Shown one piece after another: positions 1-9,644 of a stretch of 64,000 nt of DNA. Each line of letters opens with the position of its first letter. The first letter of the stretch is position 1. Source of the DNA: Serratia proteamaculans (GTDB taxonomy: Bacteria > Pseudomonadota > Gammaproteobacteria > Enterobacterales > Enterobacteriaceae); the NCBI RefSeq assembly GCF_013337185.1, contig NZ_SWDE01000007.1, positions 178,815-242,814 on the forward strand, given 5' to 3'. Position numbers and translations under genes: made by a program. The notes under the pieces are model-generated. The model was given only the letters and a program-made list of their open reading frames with translations, was not told the origin of the DNA and did not search any database.

Positions 1-661
1 ACAGGGTAACTTCTTCCTGATGGTACAGGCGATAAAGCACTTCGTTGGCCGGCAGGCCGAACAGCTCTTCGCTTTTCACCGTGTTGGTCAGTTGCACCAG
101 ATGATCGAAGTCATCGGCATTCCCGTCCTGCGCCGGCAGAACCTGCAGCAGCATGCCGCCCGCGGCCGGTTGACCTTCAGACTCACCGGTACGGATGAAC
201 AGGCGGGTCGGTAACTGCTCTGACTGACGGAAGTAAGCCTCGAGGCACTCGGCCAGCGTTTCACCTTCCAGTGCCACTACGCCCTGATAGCGTTCGCCCT
301 CGGTAGGGGCAATGGTGATCACCATGACGCCATTACCGATCATTTGGTGGAGCGTGCTGTCATCAGCAATTTCGCTTTGTACGCGCGCCACGCCACGCAT
401 TTCCTGGCGGTTGTTACCGTTAATCACCGCCAGCTTCAGCGGGCCGTCGCCTTGTAACTGCACGGTGATGTCGCCGTCGAACTTCAACGTTGCGGTCAGC
501 AGGCTGGTGGCAACCAGCAGTTCACCCAGCAGTTTCTTGACGGGTGCCGGATAGTCGTGGTTGTTCAGTACCTGCTGATAGGTTTCGCTGACGGTAACCA
601 GCTCACCGCGCACCGCGTAGTTTTCAAACAGGTAACGGTGCAATTGGTCATGGTTAGACAT
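1..661 (-). CDS. hslO: Hsp33 redox-regulated chaperone, partial (C-terminus beyond the window)
   Basis: Cytoplasmic holdase activated by oxidation and unfolding; it protects proteins during oxidative heat stress. Reading from the ATG at 661, the 220 codons present start [20 protein letters not shown] and follow the Hsp33 core fold throughout. The family is about 290 residues long, so the C-terminal zinc centre (CxC...CxxC), the redox switch, lies before base 1 and cannot be checked. hslR sits 25 bp upstream on the same strand, the same hslR-hslO order as in E. coli, so the two are probably co-transcribed. Confidence 0.95.
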   Translation of the reverse strand, partial: MSNHDQLHRYLFENYAVRGELVTVSETYQQVLNNHDYPAPVKKLLGELLVATSLLTATLKFDGDITVQLQGDGPLKLAVINGNNRQEMRGVARVQSEIADDSTLHQMIGNGVMVITIAPTEGERYQGVVALEGETLAECLEAYFRQSEQLPTRLFIRTGESEGQPAAGGMLLQVLPAQDGNADDFDHLVQLTNTVKSEELFGLPANEVLYRLYHQEEVTL

Positions 662-686
662 AGTTTTCTCTCATTGCGGTGAGGGG

Positions 687-1094
687 TTATTCCTGCTCAC
701 CAAATTTAAATTTAATCAGGTCGCGCCGCTCTTTCTTGTCCGGACGGCGGTCCGGATGCGGCATGGTCAGCGCATTCATTTTGCGCGCGAGCGCCACTTT
801 CTCTCGGTTGGCGATGCTGGCCTCGGTTTCCTGATACATTTGTTGCGCCTCTTCGGCGCCGCGCCGTTGGCTGGTCACTGCCAGCACGATCACCGTGCGT
901 TCTTCGTTTCCCTGACGCAGTTTGATCTCGGCGTTAAGCTCGACAATCTTGCTCGGCTTGCCGCGCTGTCCGTTGTAGTGCACCTTGCCGCCGTCGATCA
1001 TCTCCCGTGCCAGCGCGCGGGTCTTATAGAAACGTGCCGCCCATAGCCACTTGTCCAGCCGGACGGCTTCGTCGTCTGCTGCTTTTCCTTTCAT
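687..1094 (-). CDS. hslR: Hsp15, ribosome-associated heat shock protein
   Basis: A 135-residue RNA-binding protein that in E. coli binds free 50S subunits carrying a stalled peptidyl-tRNA and helps recycle them. An S4-type RNA-binding domain covers about residues 10-70 (VRLDKWLWAARF, then REMIDGGKVHYNGQ). The C-terminal third is rich in Lys and Arg. The length matches the E. coli protein (133 aa). Its ATG overlaps the yrfG stop by 4 bp, which points to translational coupling within yrfG-hslR-hslO. Confidence 0.96.
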   Translation of the reverse strand: MKGKAADDEAVRLDKWLWAARFYKTRALAREMIDGGKVHYNGQRGKPSKIVELNAEIKLRQGNEERTVIVLAVTSQRRGAEEAQQMYQETEASIANREKVALARKMNALTMPHPDRRPDKKERRDLIKFKFGEQE

Positions 1095-1771
1095 CCATTC
1101 CCCCTGGCCAGCGCTGGTATCAACAGGCGGTAATCGCGCATCGATGGGTGATGCTGGAAGGTTTTCTCCGCCATGCTGGAATCCGGGTTTTGTACGCCCA
1201 GACAGTAGCGAATACCGAAGGCACGGGCGGCATCCAGAATCGGTTCGCCGTCGTCGACAAACAGCGTACGCTGCGGATCAAAACCGGTGTGTTGCTGCAC
1301 TGCCTGCCACAAACGCTGATCTTCTTTCGGATAACCAAATGTGTGGGTGGAAAGTAATAAATCAAGGTGCCTGTCCAAACCGGTATGCTCAATTTTTACC
1401 GCCAGGCTGTGCGGATGGGCGTTGGTCAACAAAATAGTCTGGTGGCCTGCCGCACGTAATGCCTGTAAAAACGGCTCGGTATCTTCACGCAGACGAGCAC
1501 GGTTGCCTACCTCGCTGGTCATTCGGTAAATATCCATGTCCAGCCGTTCGCTCCAGTAATCGAAGCAGTACCAGTTCATGGTGTGCTGCACGGCCAGATA
1601 TTCCTGATGAATAATTTTACGTGCTTCATCGAAGGGAATAGCCCGCTGCTCGCTCAGGGCTTGCGGCACCAGGCTGAGCCAAAAGTGGCTGTCGAACTCC
1701 AGATCGAGCAGGGTACCGTCCATATCCAGCAGCACGGTATCGATCTCACTCCAGTCAAACTCGGGAACCAT
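1091..1771 (-). CDS. yrfG: GMP/IMP nucleotidase, HAD family
   Basis: HAD-superfamily phosphatase of 226 residues; the E. coli homologue hydrolyses GMP and IMP. Motif I is LLDMDGTLLD with Asp16 (nucleophile) and Asp18. Motif II is LLTNAHPH near residue 115, and the late acidic motif is FVDDGEPILDAA. It begins at an ATG and overlaps hslR by 4 bp. The igaA stop lies about 100 bp upstream on the same strand, so a separate promoter in that gap is possible. The assignment is firm from collinearity and full-length similarity to YrfG. Confidence 0.93.
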   Translation of the reverse strand: MVPEFDWSEIDTVLLDMDGTLLDLEFDSHFWLSLVPQALSEQRAIPFDEARKIIHQEYLAVQHTMNWYCFDYWSERLDMDIYRMTSEVGNRARLREDTEPFLQALRAAGHQTILLTNAHPHSLAVKIEHTGLDRHLDLLLSTHTFGYPKEDQRLWQAVQQHTGFDPQRTLFVDDGEPILDAARAFGIRYCLGVQNPDSSMAEKTFQHHPSMRDYRLLIPALARGNG

Positions 1772-1867
1772 GAAAACTCCATAGGCGAACCGTCGGCGGT
1801 CCGCAGGATAAAGGTAATAGCGTTAGCGTAGCATAAGCTGATGACAGGGCGCAGGCCGGCTGGTGAC

Positions 1868-4000
1868 TCAGGGCATCGGCCGTAATGACATCGGGGCGAG
1901 CTGCGGGTTAAAGCAACTTTCGTAGTAGCGCTGGATATCGGCGATGCGGTGCTGATTGATACGACGGCGCTGCACCAGTTTCCAACTGTTGTAGCCCAGC
2001 ACCACGGCGACGCTCAGCAGCAGCAGGCTGGTGCCGAGATAGCGCCACAGGGTGATGATATCCGGCTCGCTATGCAGTGCAATATGACGGGTCCCATTGG
2101 CATCGACGCTGATATTGGTGATCACGCCCTGCGCCTCGAACGGCGTATGCAGCAGCATGCCGGCAAGGCGCTGTAGCTCATTCCACTGGTCAAGTGCGTT
2201 GTATTCGTTTAACGGCACCGTCGGCTGCGGGTGATTCACCAGCTGTTTGCCTTCATCGCTGGTGATCAGGAACCCCCCCGGTGGTGGGCTGTTGAGCGCG
2301 GCTGCGGCCTGCCTGGTTTCGCTGTAGACGAAGGATGATGCGGCCACTTTGGTCAGGCTTTCCAGCGATTCGGCGCTCACCGGGCGCAGCAACACGTTCA
2401 CCCCTTGCAGCGAGCCTGATTTGGCGCGTTTCACCAGGGTGCTCCAGTTTTTGACGTTGCCCAGATTGACCAGTGCGTTCTTCAGTCGGACGCAGTCATT
2501 ATCCGCTTGGCACAGATCCTGCGTTTTCAGCACGATATCGGAAAAATCATCCAGCAGGATCATGCCGGATTTTTCGATTGCGCTGGCCAACTGTGGGTTG
2601 AGCTTTTGGTCGGTGCCGTCAGGGTGCAACTGGGCGTTAACCGTCGCCAGCAGGGCAGACGCCTTGTCGATCACTTCCGATTCCGGCTGTGGCAGTGGCG
2701 CCGCGTTGTTCCAGTAAATCCCTGAACAGTCGAACGGCATAAAGCTGGCGGAGCGCGTGCCGCTGGTTAACGGTGGCACATAGCACATGCCCGTACCCTG
2801 GGCTTTGAGGGTATCCCCGATACGCAGCGTTGCGCCTTCCAGTGTCTGTACGTTGGTCACTTCAATTTTTTGTGCGCCCTGCAGCCAGGCCATGCTCAGC
2901 TTGAGCGGCAGGCTGAGCGGGATATAGGTCAGCAACAGCAGCAGCACCAAAAGTGAACTGGCCATGAGTACCGCGTTCCTGCCCCATTGCTGCAGCGGGA
3001 AGTTCTTCACCTCATCATGCAGCGAAAGGTAACGACCCTGGCGCAGCACCTGACGGTTAAGGTAGATATCCACGTCGGTGGTTTTACCCAGATCCTGAGT
3101 GATGTAGGGCTGCCAGTGCGGCGGATAAATCAGGTCAATGATGCCGAGTGAAATGTTGCTGATCTGCCCCTGATTGGATTCGCCAAACAGCCCCCAGCGC
3201 TTGGGGGTACCCCGCAGGCAGTGCACTTCTTTTAGTTCGCGGGTGGCGGGGCGGCGGAACAGGTTCCAGCAGCCCCAGGCGATCATCAACACGGCGACGA
3301 CAATCATCCAGGGGATCACCACGACCGGGCTTATCAGGCTGAAGAACAGCAGCAGCAGGGCAGCCGAGATAATAGCGGCTTCCTTGATACCGTTCGGGCG
3401 ATTGAGTGCGTGTTCTTCCGAGGTTTCCTTGCGGATATTCAGCAGTTCGACATGCTCGCTCTCTTCCTTGCGGATAGAGGCGTTTTGGCTCGGGGTTGCC
3501 TTCACCACCGGCGGCAGCGGCCGATCGTGAATATGGTCTTTCAGCGAATGCCCGTTGAGCGAGATCACCAGCGGCAGCGTCTGGGTTCTAATCACTTCCA
3601 CATGGTTATCGGCGCTGATGTACTGCTCCCAGAACGGCGGCAGATGCACCTCTTCGGCGTCCAGATAATAGCGCCATTTATTAGGCTCATCGCTGGCCAG
3701 CCCGTAGCGGGTGATAGCGTGGGTGATCGGGTAGACGTTGTCGCTTTGTGGGGTCAGCGCCAGCTTGGCAGAAGGCAATGAATTGCTGCCGGGCAACAGT
3801 TTGTTGCTCAGCTTGTTTTGTTGGCCGAGATAGTGCTCAACGGCGGCGCGTTCTTCGCCGGTCAGCTTGCGGTGTGTGGGTTTGATAAAGGGCAGCGTAC
3901 GCGTCAGCAGCGGCTGATTGCGGGCTTTGAACCAAAGATACAGGCCGGCGGCAATCAGGCAGGCAAGCACTAAGGCCAATATCAACACTATTGTGCTCAT
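1868..4000 (-). CDS. igaA: IgaA family membrane inhibitor of the Rcs phosphorelay
   Basis: Inner-membrane protein of 710 residues (yrfF in E. coli) that restrains Rcs envelope-stress signalling, in known systems through RcsD; loss is usually lethal. Visible features: an N-terminal membrane segment at about residues 3-24, a hydrophobic pair near 208-245, another segment near 345-362, and one near 655-675. A long periplasmic domain lies between the last two. Four cysteines in that domain (in CYVPP, FDCSG and DLCQADNDC) fit the disulfides of the family. It is divergent from nudE across 465 bp. Confidence 0.95.
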   Translation of the reverse strand: MSTIVLILALVLACLIAAGLYLWFKARNQPLLTRTLPFIKPTHRKLTGEERAAVEHYLGQQNKLSNKLLPGSNSLPSAKLALTPQSDNVYPITHAITRYGLASDEPNKWRYYLDAEEVHLPPFWEQYISADNHVEVIRTQTLPLVISLNGHSLKDHIHDRPLPPVVKATPSQNASIRKEESEHVELLNIRKETSEEHALNRPNGIKEAAIISAALLLLFFSLISPVVVIPWMIVVAVLMIAWGCWNLFRRPATRELKEVHCLRGTPKRWGLFGESNQGQISNISLGIIDLIYPPHWQPYITQDLGKTTDVDIYLNRQVLRQGRYLSLHDEVKNFPLQQWGRNAVLMASSLLVLLLLLTYIPLSLPLKLSMAWLQGAQKIEVTNVQTLEGATLRIGDTLKAQGTGMCYVPPLTSGTRSASFMPFDCSGIYWNNAAPLPQPESEVIDKASALLATVNAQLHPDGTDQKLNPQLASAIEKSGMILLDDFSDIVLKTQDLCQADNDCVRLKNALVNLGNVKNWSTLVKRAKSGSLQGVNVLLRPVSAESLESLTKVAASSFVYSETRQAAAALNSPPPGGFLITSDEGKQLVNHPQPTVPLNEYNALDQWNELQRLAGMLLHTPFEAQGVITNISVDANGTRHIALHSEPDIITLWRYLGTSLLLLSVAVVLGYNSWKLVQRRRINQHRIADIQRYYESCFNPQLAPMSLRPMP

Positions 4001-4465
4001 GCTATCCCCATCCTGAACCCGTGAACCTCACCAACCTGATGAATCCTGGACTATTATACGCAGCCAAATCACCAAGAGACACCCTGATCCGTAACGAGAG
4101 AGCAGATTCTCCGTCGGGATCTCACTTATTGATAAAAATTTCAGTCTTATTGCCCTGTCTTACCTGCGTGATGATAGCAACCAGGTTGCACTGCCGATAT
4201 CGGCATTATCTTATTTTAATGCGCTCTTTTTGCAGGATGAGAACAGAAAAGCGGCGGGTACTGGCTACGCTTGTTAAAAAAAAGTAAATTACTGCTTGTG
4301 CTCGTTGCGGCAAAGGTTCTCATTAACGCACAATGTGATCAAGATCGGATTTGGTCAGCGTTTGAACGCATGCGGACCGCGCGTCACGCCAATCATTATT
4401 CTGGTTACCCGCGTTATCACGCCCGATGCTGTGGCCTGCTAGCGGATAACTCATTTGAGGCAATC
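4001..4465. other. igaA-nudE divergent intergenic region (465 bp)
   Basis: No gene is supported here. The nudE frame stays open back to 4271, but the extension lacks a ribosome site and has no counterpart in NudE. The only marked structure is the perfect 14-bp palindrome TGCCGATATCGGCA at 4192-4205, a possible operator. Promoters for both genes are expected, but no convincing -35/-10 pair was found. Confidence 0.5.
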
Positions 4466-5020
4466 ATGGATAAACACCTGCAAAAACCTAAAATTCTGAA
4501 AGTGGAAACGGTCGCACGTTCGCGTTTATTTAACGTTGAGTCGGTCGATTTGGAGTTCAGTAACGGTGTACGGCGGGTGTATGAGCGGATGCGGCCCTCA
4601 GACCGCGAGGCCGTGATGATTGTGCCGGTGATTGGCGACGATTTGCTGCTGATCCGTGAATATGCCGTGGGCACTGAATCTTATGAGCTTGGCTTTCCCA
4701 AAGGTTTGATTGATCCGGGTGAAGGCGTGCTGGAAGCGGCCAATCGCGAGCTGATGGAAGAGGTGGGTTTTGGCGCCAGACGCTTTGATTTCCTCAGCAA
4801 GTTGACGATGGCCCCGTCGTACTTTTCCAGCAAGATGAATATCGTACTGGCGCACGATCTCTACCCGCAGAGTCTGGAAGGGGATGAGCCGGAGCCTTTG
4901 CCGCAGGTGCGTTGGCCAATAGCCGACATGATGGCGTTGCTGGCAGAGCCTGATTTCCGCGAGGCGCGCAACGTTAGTGCGTTGTTCCTCACCGAGGCAT
5001 TTTTACGTGGTTCCCGCTAA
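4466..5020 (+). CDS. nudE: ADP-sugar/NADH-type Nudix pyrophosphatase NudE
   Basis: Nudix hydrolase of 184 residues; the E. coli enzyme cleaves ADP-ribose, Ap3A and NADH. The Nudix box is complete: Gly80, Glu86, Arg94-Glu95, Glu98-Glu99, Gly101. The start was set at the ATG at 4466 because GAGG lies 6 bases upstream and E. coli NudE begins at the same point (S/DKxLQKP); the upstream in-frame stretch is not conserved. A strong hairpin terminator follows and is shared with the convergent mrcA. Confidence 0.95.
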   Translation: MDKHLQKPKILKVETVARSRLFNVESVDLEFSNGVRRVYERMRPSDREAVMIVPVIGDDLLLIREYAVGTESYELGFPKGLIDPGEGVLEAANRELMEEVGFGARRFDFLSKLTMAPSYFSSKMNIVLAHDLYPQSLEGDEPEPLPQVRWPIADMMALLAEPDFREARNVSALFLTEAFLRGSR

Positions 5021-5040
5021 GCGCGACGGTTAAATGAAAA

Positions 5041-5069
5041 GGGCCCAGATTTATCTGGGCCCTTTTTTT
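5041..5069 (+). terminator. Rho-independent terminator of nudE
   Basis: Perfect 9-bp stem GGGCCCAGA / TCTGGGCCC with a 4-base loop (5041-5062), followed by seven T residues. It lies directly before the mrcA stop codon, between two convergent genes. The run of A bases before the stem is short on the other strand, so it is mainly a nudE terminator. Confidence 0.9.
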
Positions 5070-5070
5070 A

Positions 5071-7629
5071 TTAGAACAACTCGTGGCTTTCGCCGCCGGG
5101 ATCCGTCAGCGTCGTGCCGGTATCCCGCGATGGGTAGTCCGTCGGCTGAGTCCCTTCGATAAAGTACTCGGAACGGCTGCCGCCGCCGCCACCGGAAAGC
5201 TTACCGCTGCTCTTGTCGATGGTGACGCTGATAATGCCCGGTGGTGGGGTCACCTTCTGCTCTGGAATGCCTTCCAGTGCGGTTTTCATAAAGTCATCCC
5301 ATGCCGGTTGCGCACTCTTGGCGCCGCCTTCACCGCCGGAAGCCTGATCCGGGATCGCACCGGATACCGTTGTACGGCCAAGGTCACGGCGGTGATCATC
5401 GAAACCAATCCATACCGACGTCACGGTATCCGGGCCATAGCCGGAGAACCAGGCGTCTTTTGAACTGTTGGTGGTACCGGTTTTGCCACCGATATCACGA
5501 CGTTTCAGGTCACGGCCTGCACGCCAGGCGGTCCCCATCCAACCCGGTTCGCCATAGATATTGCTGTTCAGCGCATCGTGCATCAGGAACGCCAGCGGGG
5601 TGCTGATAACGTGTGGCGCATACTGCTGATCGCCATCCTGCTGAACCTGAGCGGGGGTCACCTGCTCCAGCTGAGGCATTGGCACGTTGCCATTTTTACC
5701 TTCCTGCGACGTCGCGACATTTTCAATGTTGTCTTCGGAAAGTACGGCCGAACGGTGAGTGTCACCATAAATCACCGGTAGATTACAGCTGTCGCAGACA
5801 ATCTTCGGCTTGGTTTCGAACACTGTGTTGCCGTTATCGTCTTCAATCTTGGTGATGAAGTACGGATCCACCAGATAACCGCCGTTGGCCAGCACCGCGT
5901 AACCGCGGACCAGCTGCATTGGGGTGAACGAAGCCGAGCCCAGTGCCAGTGATTCGGTATGCACGATGTTTTGCGCCGGGAAGCCGAAACGCTGCAGGTA
6001 TTCCGCTGCGTAATCAACGCCCATGGCACGCATCGCACGCACCATCACCACGTTCTTCGACTGTCCCAGCCCCTGACGCAGGCGAATCGGGCCATCGTAG
6101 GTTGGCGGTGAGTTCTTCGGCCGCCAGTCGGTACCGGCGCCTGGATCCCAACGGGTGATCGGCAGGTCATTGAGGATAGTGGCCAGGGTCAGGCCCTTGT
6201 CCATCGCTGCGGTATACAGGAAAGGTTTGATGTTGGAACCAACCTGACGCAGCGCCTGAGTCACGCGGTTGAACTTGCTTTGGTTGAAGTCAAATCCGCC
6301 GACCAGCGCTTTCACCGCGCCGTCATTCGGGTTGATAGAAACCAGGGCTGAGTTGACGTCCGGCACCTGTGACAGCCACCAGTTTTCGCCCACCTTGCGA
6401 ACCCACACTTGTTGACCGGCCTGCACCACATCGGTGACGCGTTTCGGCGTTGGGCCTTGCTGAGTGTCGGATCTGTAAGGTCGTGCCCAGCGCATGGTAG
6501 ACATCGGCAGCGCCACATGGCTGCCGTCAGCCATCATGGCTGTGGCCTCTTCGGCGCTGGTTGAGACAATCACCGCCGGCGACAATGGGCCGTAGTTTGG
6601 CAGATTCTTCAGGGAATCGACGATCTGCTTTTGGTCCCAGGCCGCTTCACCCACTTTCCACAGCACGTTGGACGGGCCGCGGTAGCCGTGGCGCATATCG
6701 TACGCCAGCACGTTGTTACGCACCGACTCCTGCGCCGCCAACTGCAGTTTCTTGGTGACGGTGGTGTAGACCTTGTAGCCGTCGGTATAAGCATTGTCAC
6801 CGTAACGCTTGATCATCTCCTGACGCACCATCTCGGAGAGATAGGGGGCGGAGAAGCTGATTTGTGGCGCATGGTAATTGGCCACCAGCTCTTCACTGCG
6901 CGCCTGATCGAACTGCGCCTGAGTGATGTAATGCTCATCCAGCATCCGCGACAGCACCACGTTGCGGCGAGCGACGGCGCGATCGTGGGAGTAGAGCGGA
7001 TTGAAGGTTGACGGGGCTTTCGGCAAGCCGGCGATGGTCGCCATTTCGCTTAAGCTGAGCTGGCTGACGTCTTTACCGAAGTAAACCTGCGCCGCAGCAC
7101 CCACGCCATAGGCGCGATACCCCAGATAGATTTTGTTCAGATACAGCTCGAGGATTTCGTCTTTGGTCAGCATCTGTTCGATGCGTATTGCCAGGAAAGC
7201 TTCCTTGATCTTGCGCATCAGGGTGCGTTCCGGGCTTAAGAAGAAGTTTCTCGCCAGCTGCTGGGTAATGGTACTTGCCCCCTGTGACGCATGGCCAGAC
7301 ACCAGCGCAATAGAGGCAGCACGGAAGATACCGATTGGGTCGACGCCATGATGCTCATAGAAGCGGCTGTCTTCGGTGGCGATAAACGCATGCACCATAA
7401 CCGGCGGAATTTGGTTCAGTTTTAGCGGAATACGGCGTTTTTCACCGTATTGGGCGATCAGCTCGCCGTCGGCGCTGTAAACCTGCATCGGTATTTGCAG
7501 CCGCACATCTTTCAGCGTTGCGACGTCAGGCAGCTGTGGCTCGACATATTTGTACAAGCCAAAGATCGAGGCTGCCCCCAACACGATGCAACACACTGCA
7601 AGGATTAGTAAATACTTTACGAACTTCAC
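5071..7629 (-). CDS. mrcA: Penicillin-binding protein 1A (bifunctional transglycosylase/transpeptidase)
   Basis: Class A PBP of 852 residues that polymerises and cross-links peptidoglycan in the periplasm. The single N-terminal membrane anchor is at about residues 6-28. The GT51 transglycosylase domain has catalytic Glu86 in ATEDSRFYEHHGVD. An OB-like insert leads to the transpeptidase, with Ser465 in SNIK and Lys716 in GKTGTT, the same positions as in E. coli PBP1A. The start is GTG, as in E. coli. It is divergent from hofM, 122 bp away. Confidence 0.98.
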   Translation of the reverse strand: MKFVKYLLILAVCCIVLGAASIFGLYKYVEPQLPDVATLKDVRLQIPMQVYSADGELIAQYGEKRRIPLKLNQIPPVMVHAFIATEDSRFYEHHGVDPIGIFRAASIALVSGHASQGASTITQQLARNFFLSPERTLMRKIKEAFLAIRIEQMLTKDEILELYLNKIYLGYRAYGVGAAAQVYFGKDVSQLSLSEMATIAGLPKAPSTFNPLYSHDRAVARRNVVLSRMLDEHYITQAQFDQARSEELVANYHAPQISFSAPYLSEMVRQEMIKRYGDNAYTDGYKVYTTVTKKLQLAAQESVRNNVLAYDMRHGYRGPSNVLWKVGEAAWDQKQIVDSLKNLPNYGPLSPAVIVSTSAEEATAMMADGSHVALPMSTMRWARPYRSDTQQGPTPKRVTDVVQAGQQVWVRKVGENWWLSQVPDVNSALVSINPNDGAVKALVGGFDFNQSKFNRVTQALRQVGSNIKPFLYTAAMDKGLTLATILNDLPITRWDPGAGTDWRPKNSPPTYDGPIRLRQGLGQSKNVVMVRAMRAMGVDYAAEYLQRFGFPAQNIVHTESLALGSASFTPMQLVRGYAVLANGGYLVDPYFITKIEDDNGNTVFETKPKIVCDSCNLPVIYGDTHRSAVLSEDNIENVATSQEGKNGNVPMPQLEQVTPAQVQQDGDQQYAPHVISTPLAFLMHDALNSNIYGEPGWMGTAWRAGRDLKRRDIGGKTGTTNSSKDAWFSGYGPDTVTSVWIGFDDHRRDLGRTTVSGAIPDQASGGEGGAKSAQPAWDDFMKTALEGIPEQKVTPPPGIISVTIDKSSGKLSGGGGGSRSEYFIEGTQPTDYPSRDTGTTLTDPGGESHELF

Positions 7630-7751
7630 CTGAGATTTCCCATTTTCATGTCATTTGGGCAGTTTATAAACAACCGCGCGGTAGTATAAAGGCAAGCCTG
7701 CAACATGGATATGTTCTTTTGTTATCTGACGATATGGAGGTCGGGCAAAAT

Positions 7752-8594
7752 ATGATCACTCAAGCATGGCAGGTGGGGCTGGATATACAAAGTCACTGCG
7801 TTCGTGCCCTGGCGGCACAGCGCCGCCGCAATGGCTGGCAACTGCGTCACTGGTGGCAACAAAGGTTGCCGCAACCGGTGCTGCGTGAGGGCTGCTTGGA
7901 GCAGAGTGACGCGCTGATCCAGGCGTTGCGGCAATGGCGGGTTCAGTTACCAAGACATATTTCCTTACGCATTGCTCTGCCCGCGCAGCGGGTTTTACAG
8001 CATCGATTGCCCCTGCCGGACGCCAGGCTGAAAGAGCCGGCACGCGGTGACTACATCACCAGCCAGGGGCTGAAAAAGTTTCCGCTGGATAGCCAAACAT
8101 TGGCGCTGGACTACCGTCAATCATTGCCCGAACACGCGACTCTGCTGCTGACCGCCGCCCGCCAGCAAGAGTTGCAACAGTGGCTGAACTGTCTGCGTCA
8201 GGCCAATTTACAGCCGCAGGTGGTTGATATTGCCCCATGCGCACTGCGCGTGATGGCGGCCGCCGCGGGCGTGGCGGGTGAAGCCGGTTTGCTGCACCGC
8301 CTCGATGAAGAATGGCTATGGGTGACCGCACACCGAGCGGAGTTTGCCTATGGCCTGGTATCGATTCGAGAAGCGGACGAGGCAAATCAGGCGTTGGCCG
8401 CAATGCATGCCGCCTGTCCATCACTCAGCGAACATCAGATTTACTATAGCAGCGTGATGGATGAGCAACCTCCGTCAGGCAGCTTGTCGTGGTCACCGTT
8501 TAGCGCTTTCAGCCAGCTGCGTCCCCCGTTACCCACATTGCCGGCGGCCTTTGTTTTGGCTGGCGGTCTGGCGCTGCGCGCTGAGGACAACTGA
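7752..8594 (+). CDS. hofM: PilM-like cytoplasmic pilus assembly protein
   Basis: First gene of hofMNOPQ; 280 residues, resembling PilM/ComA, the actin-like cytoplasmic partner of the type IV pilus inner-membrane platform. In related bacteria this operon supports DNA uptake, and in E. coli growth on extracellular DNA. The chosen ATG at 7752 has GGAGG 11 bases upstream; an in-frame ATG at 7734 is an alternative. The N-terminus (AWQVGLDIQ) aligns with E. coli HofM (IWQIGLHLQ). Sequence conservation is low, as usual for this gene, so operon order carries much of the call. Confidence 0.88.
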   Translation: MITQAWQVGLDIQSHCVRALAAQRRRNGWQLRHWWQQRLPQPVLREGCLEQSDALIQALRQWRVQLPRHISLRIALPAQRVLQHRLPLPDARLKEPARGDYITSQGLKKFPLDSQTLALDYRQSLPEHATLLLTAARQQELQQWLNCLRQANLQPQVVDIAPCALRVMAAAAGVAGEAGLLHRLDEEWLWVTAHRAEFAYGLVSIREADEANQALAAMHAACPSLSEHQIYYSSVMDEQPPSGSLSWSPFSAFSQLRPPLPTLPAAFVLAGGLALRAEDN

Positions 8595-9130
8595 TGTATC
8601 AGGTTAATCTTTTGCCCTGGCGCATTCGGGGCCAGCGTCGTCGTTATGCCTTTTGGTTACGCATTTTCATTTTGCAGCTGGTGCTGGTGCTGGCGGTACT
8701 GATGGTGGTCTTTGGCCTGTTGAGTCAGCAGCAGGCACAGCGGCATGAGGCGCTATTGACGCTGATCGGTCAGCAGGCAGAACTGACCGAGCGTTATCAA
8801 CAATTGCAACAGGCGGTGGCACGTCTGGCACGTTTAACTGCGTTGGCGCAACAGTATGACAACAACCTGGTGCATAACCGACGTTATCTACAGCTGTTGC
8901 AGCAGTTATCCACTTCGCTACCTGATCCGCTGTGGCTTATCGCGCTGGAAAGCCACCCGCAAAATGTCACTTTACGGGGACTTGGCCGGCGTTATGAAGC
9001 GGTGCTTCAGTTTGAACAACAACTGACGGCGTTACCCCTGTTACAGAACTACCGCCTGGCAGAGGTGGTACAGCGCCAGGACGGTCTGTTCTCGTTTACC
9101 TTGGTGGCGCAATGGGGGCCGGGTGGATAA
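8594..9130 (+). CDS. hofN: PilN-like pilus assembly membrane protein
   Basis: 178 residues: a short cytoplasmic start (MYQVNLLPWR, the conserved PilN signature that contacts PilM), one membrane segment at about residues 22-46, then a helical Gln-rich periplasmic part likely to form a coiled coil with HofO. Its ATG overlaps the hofM stop in TGATG, so translation is coupled. It belongs to the inner-membrane alignment complex that connects the pilus motor to the HofQ secretin. Confidence 0.88.
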   Translation: MYQVNLLPWRIRGQRRRYAFWLRIFILQLVLVLAVLMVVFGLLSQQQAQRHEALLTLIGQQAELTERYQQLQQAVARLARLTALAQQYDNNLVHNRRYLQLLQQLSTSLPDPLWLIALESHPQNVTLRGLGRRYEAVLQFEQQLTALPLLQNYRLAEVVQRQDGLFSFTLVAQWGPGG

Positions 9131-9644
9131 GTCATTACCGCTGTGGTTGGCGAGAGGGCTGGGCTTGCCGGGGTGGAAGCTGTTGTCCATCCAGTGGCTG
9201 GTGTTGGGCAGCCTGATCTTGCTGTTCGGCCTGTTGCTGTTGCAAGGAAAATGGCAGCAACTGGCACAAACCGAGGCGCAGCAGCAGCGCCTGATGCAAC
9301 AGATGACCCCCTTGTGGGAGCAACTGGCCGGTATGCCGACGCTGGATCAGGTGAATCAAAGCCTGCAGCAGGTCACCCGCCCGCCTGCCGCCGATAGCGA
9401 TTTGGCGAGCACGTTGCAACGGGCGGGTGCCGGGCTGCAGCGTTGGCAGCAGCAGGACAACTCGCCGCGGCAAACTCTGATACTCCATCTCAATTACGGC
9501 AGTTTATTAAGGCTGCTGGACAGTTGGCCGGCTCAGTTGCGTATTGATCAAATGACCGTTGAAGCGCAGGTGGGGGAGCTGACGACGCATTTCATACTCC
9601 AGGCGGCTTTGGCAGAGGCAGAGGCGGCAAACCCCAATGAATAG
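9123..9644 (+). CDS. hofO: PilO-like pilus assembly membrane protein
   Basis: 173 residues, starting at a GTG that overlaps hofN by 8 bp. One membrane segment at about residues 22-42 (VLGSLILLFGLLLLQ) precedes a Gln-rich helical stretch and a small periplasmic domain, the PilO plan. It is expected to pair with HofN. Primary sequence is weakly conserved; the assignment rests on topology, size and position in the operon. Confidence 0.85.
   Translation: MDKSLPLWLARGLGLPGWKLLSIQWLVLGSLILLFGLLLLQGKWQQLAQTEAQQQRLMQQMTPLWEQLAGMPTLDQVNQSLQQVTRPPAADSDLASTLQRAGAGLQRWQQQDNSPRQTLILHLNYGSLLRLLDSWPAQLRIDQMTVEAQVGELTTHFILQAALAEAEAANPNE

Noticed and set aside
4271..4465. In-frame 65-codon extension of nudE with a signal-like start
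   Set aside because: No ribosome site, odd composition, no counterpart in NudE. The ATG at 4466 has GAGG at good spacing.
7630..7751. Possible CRP-S/Sxy competence site before hofM
   Set aside because: No sequence close to TGCGA-N6-TCGCA is present in the gap.
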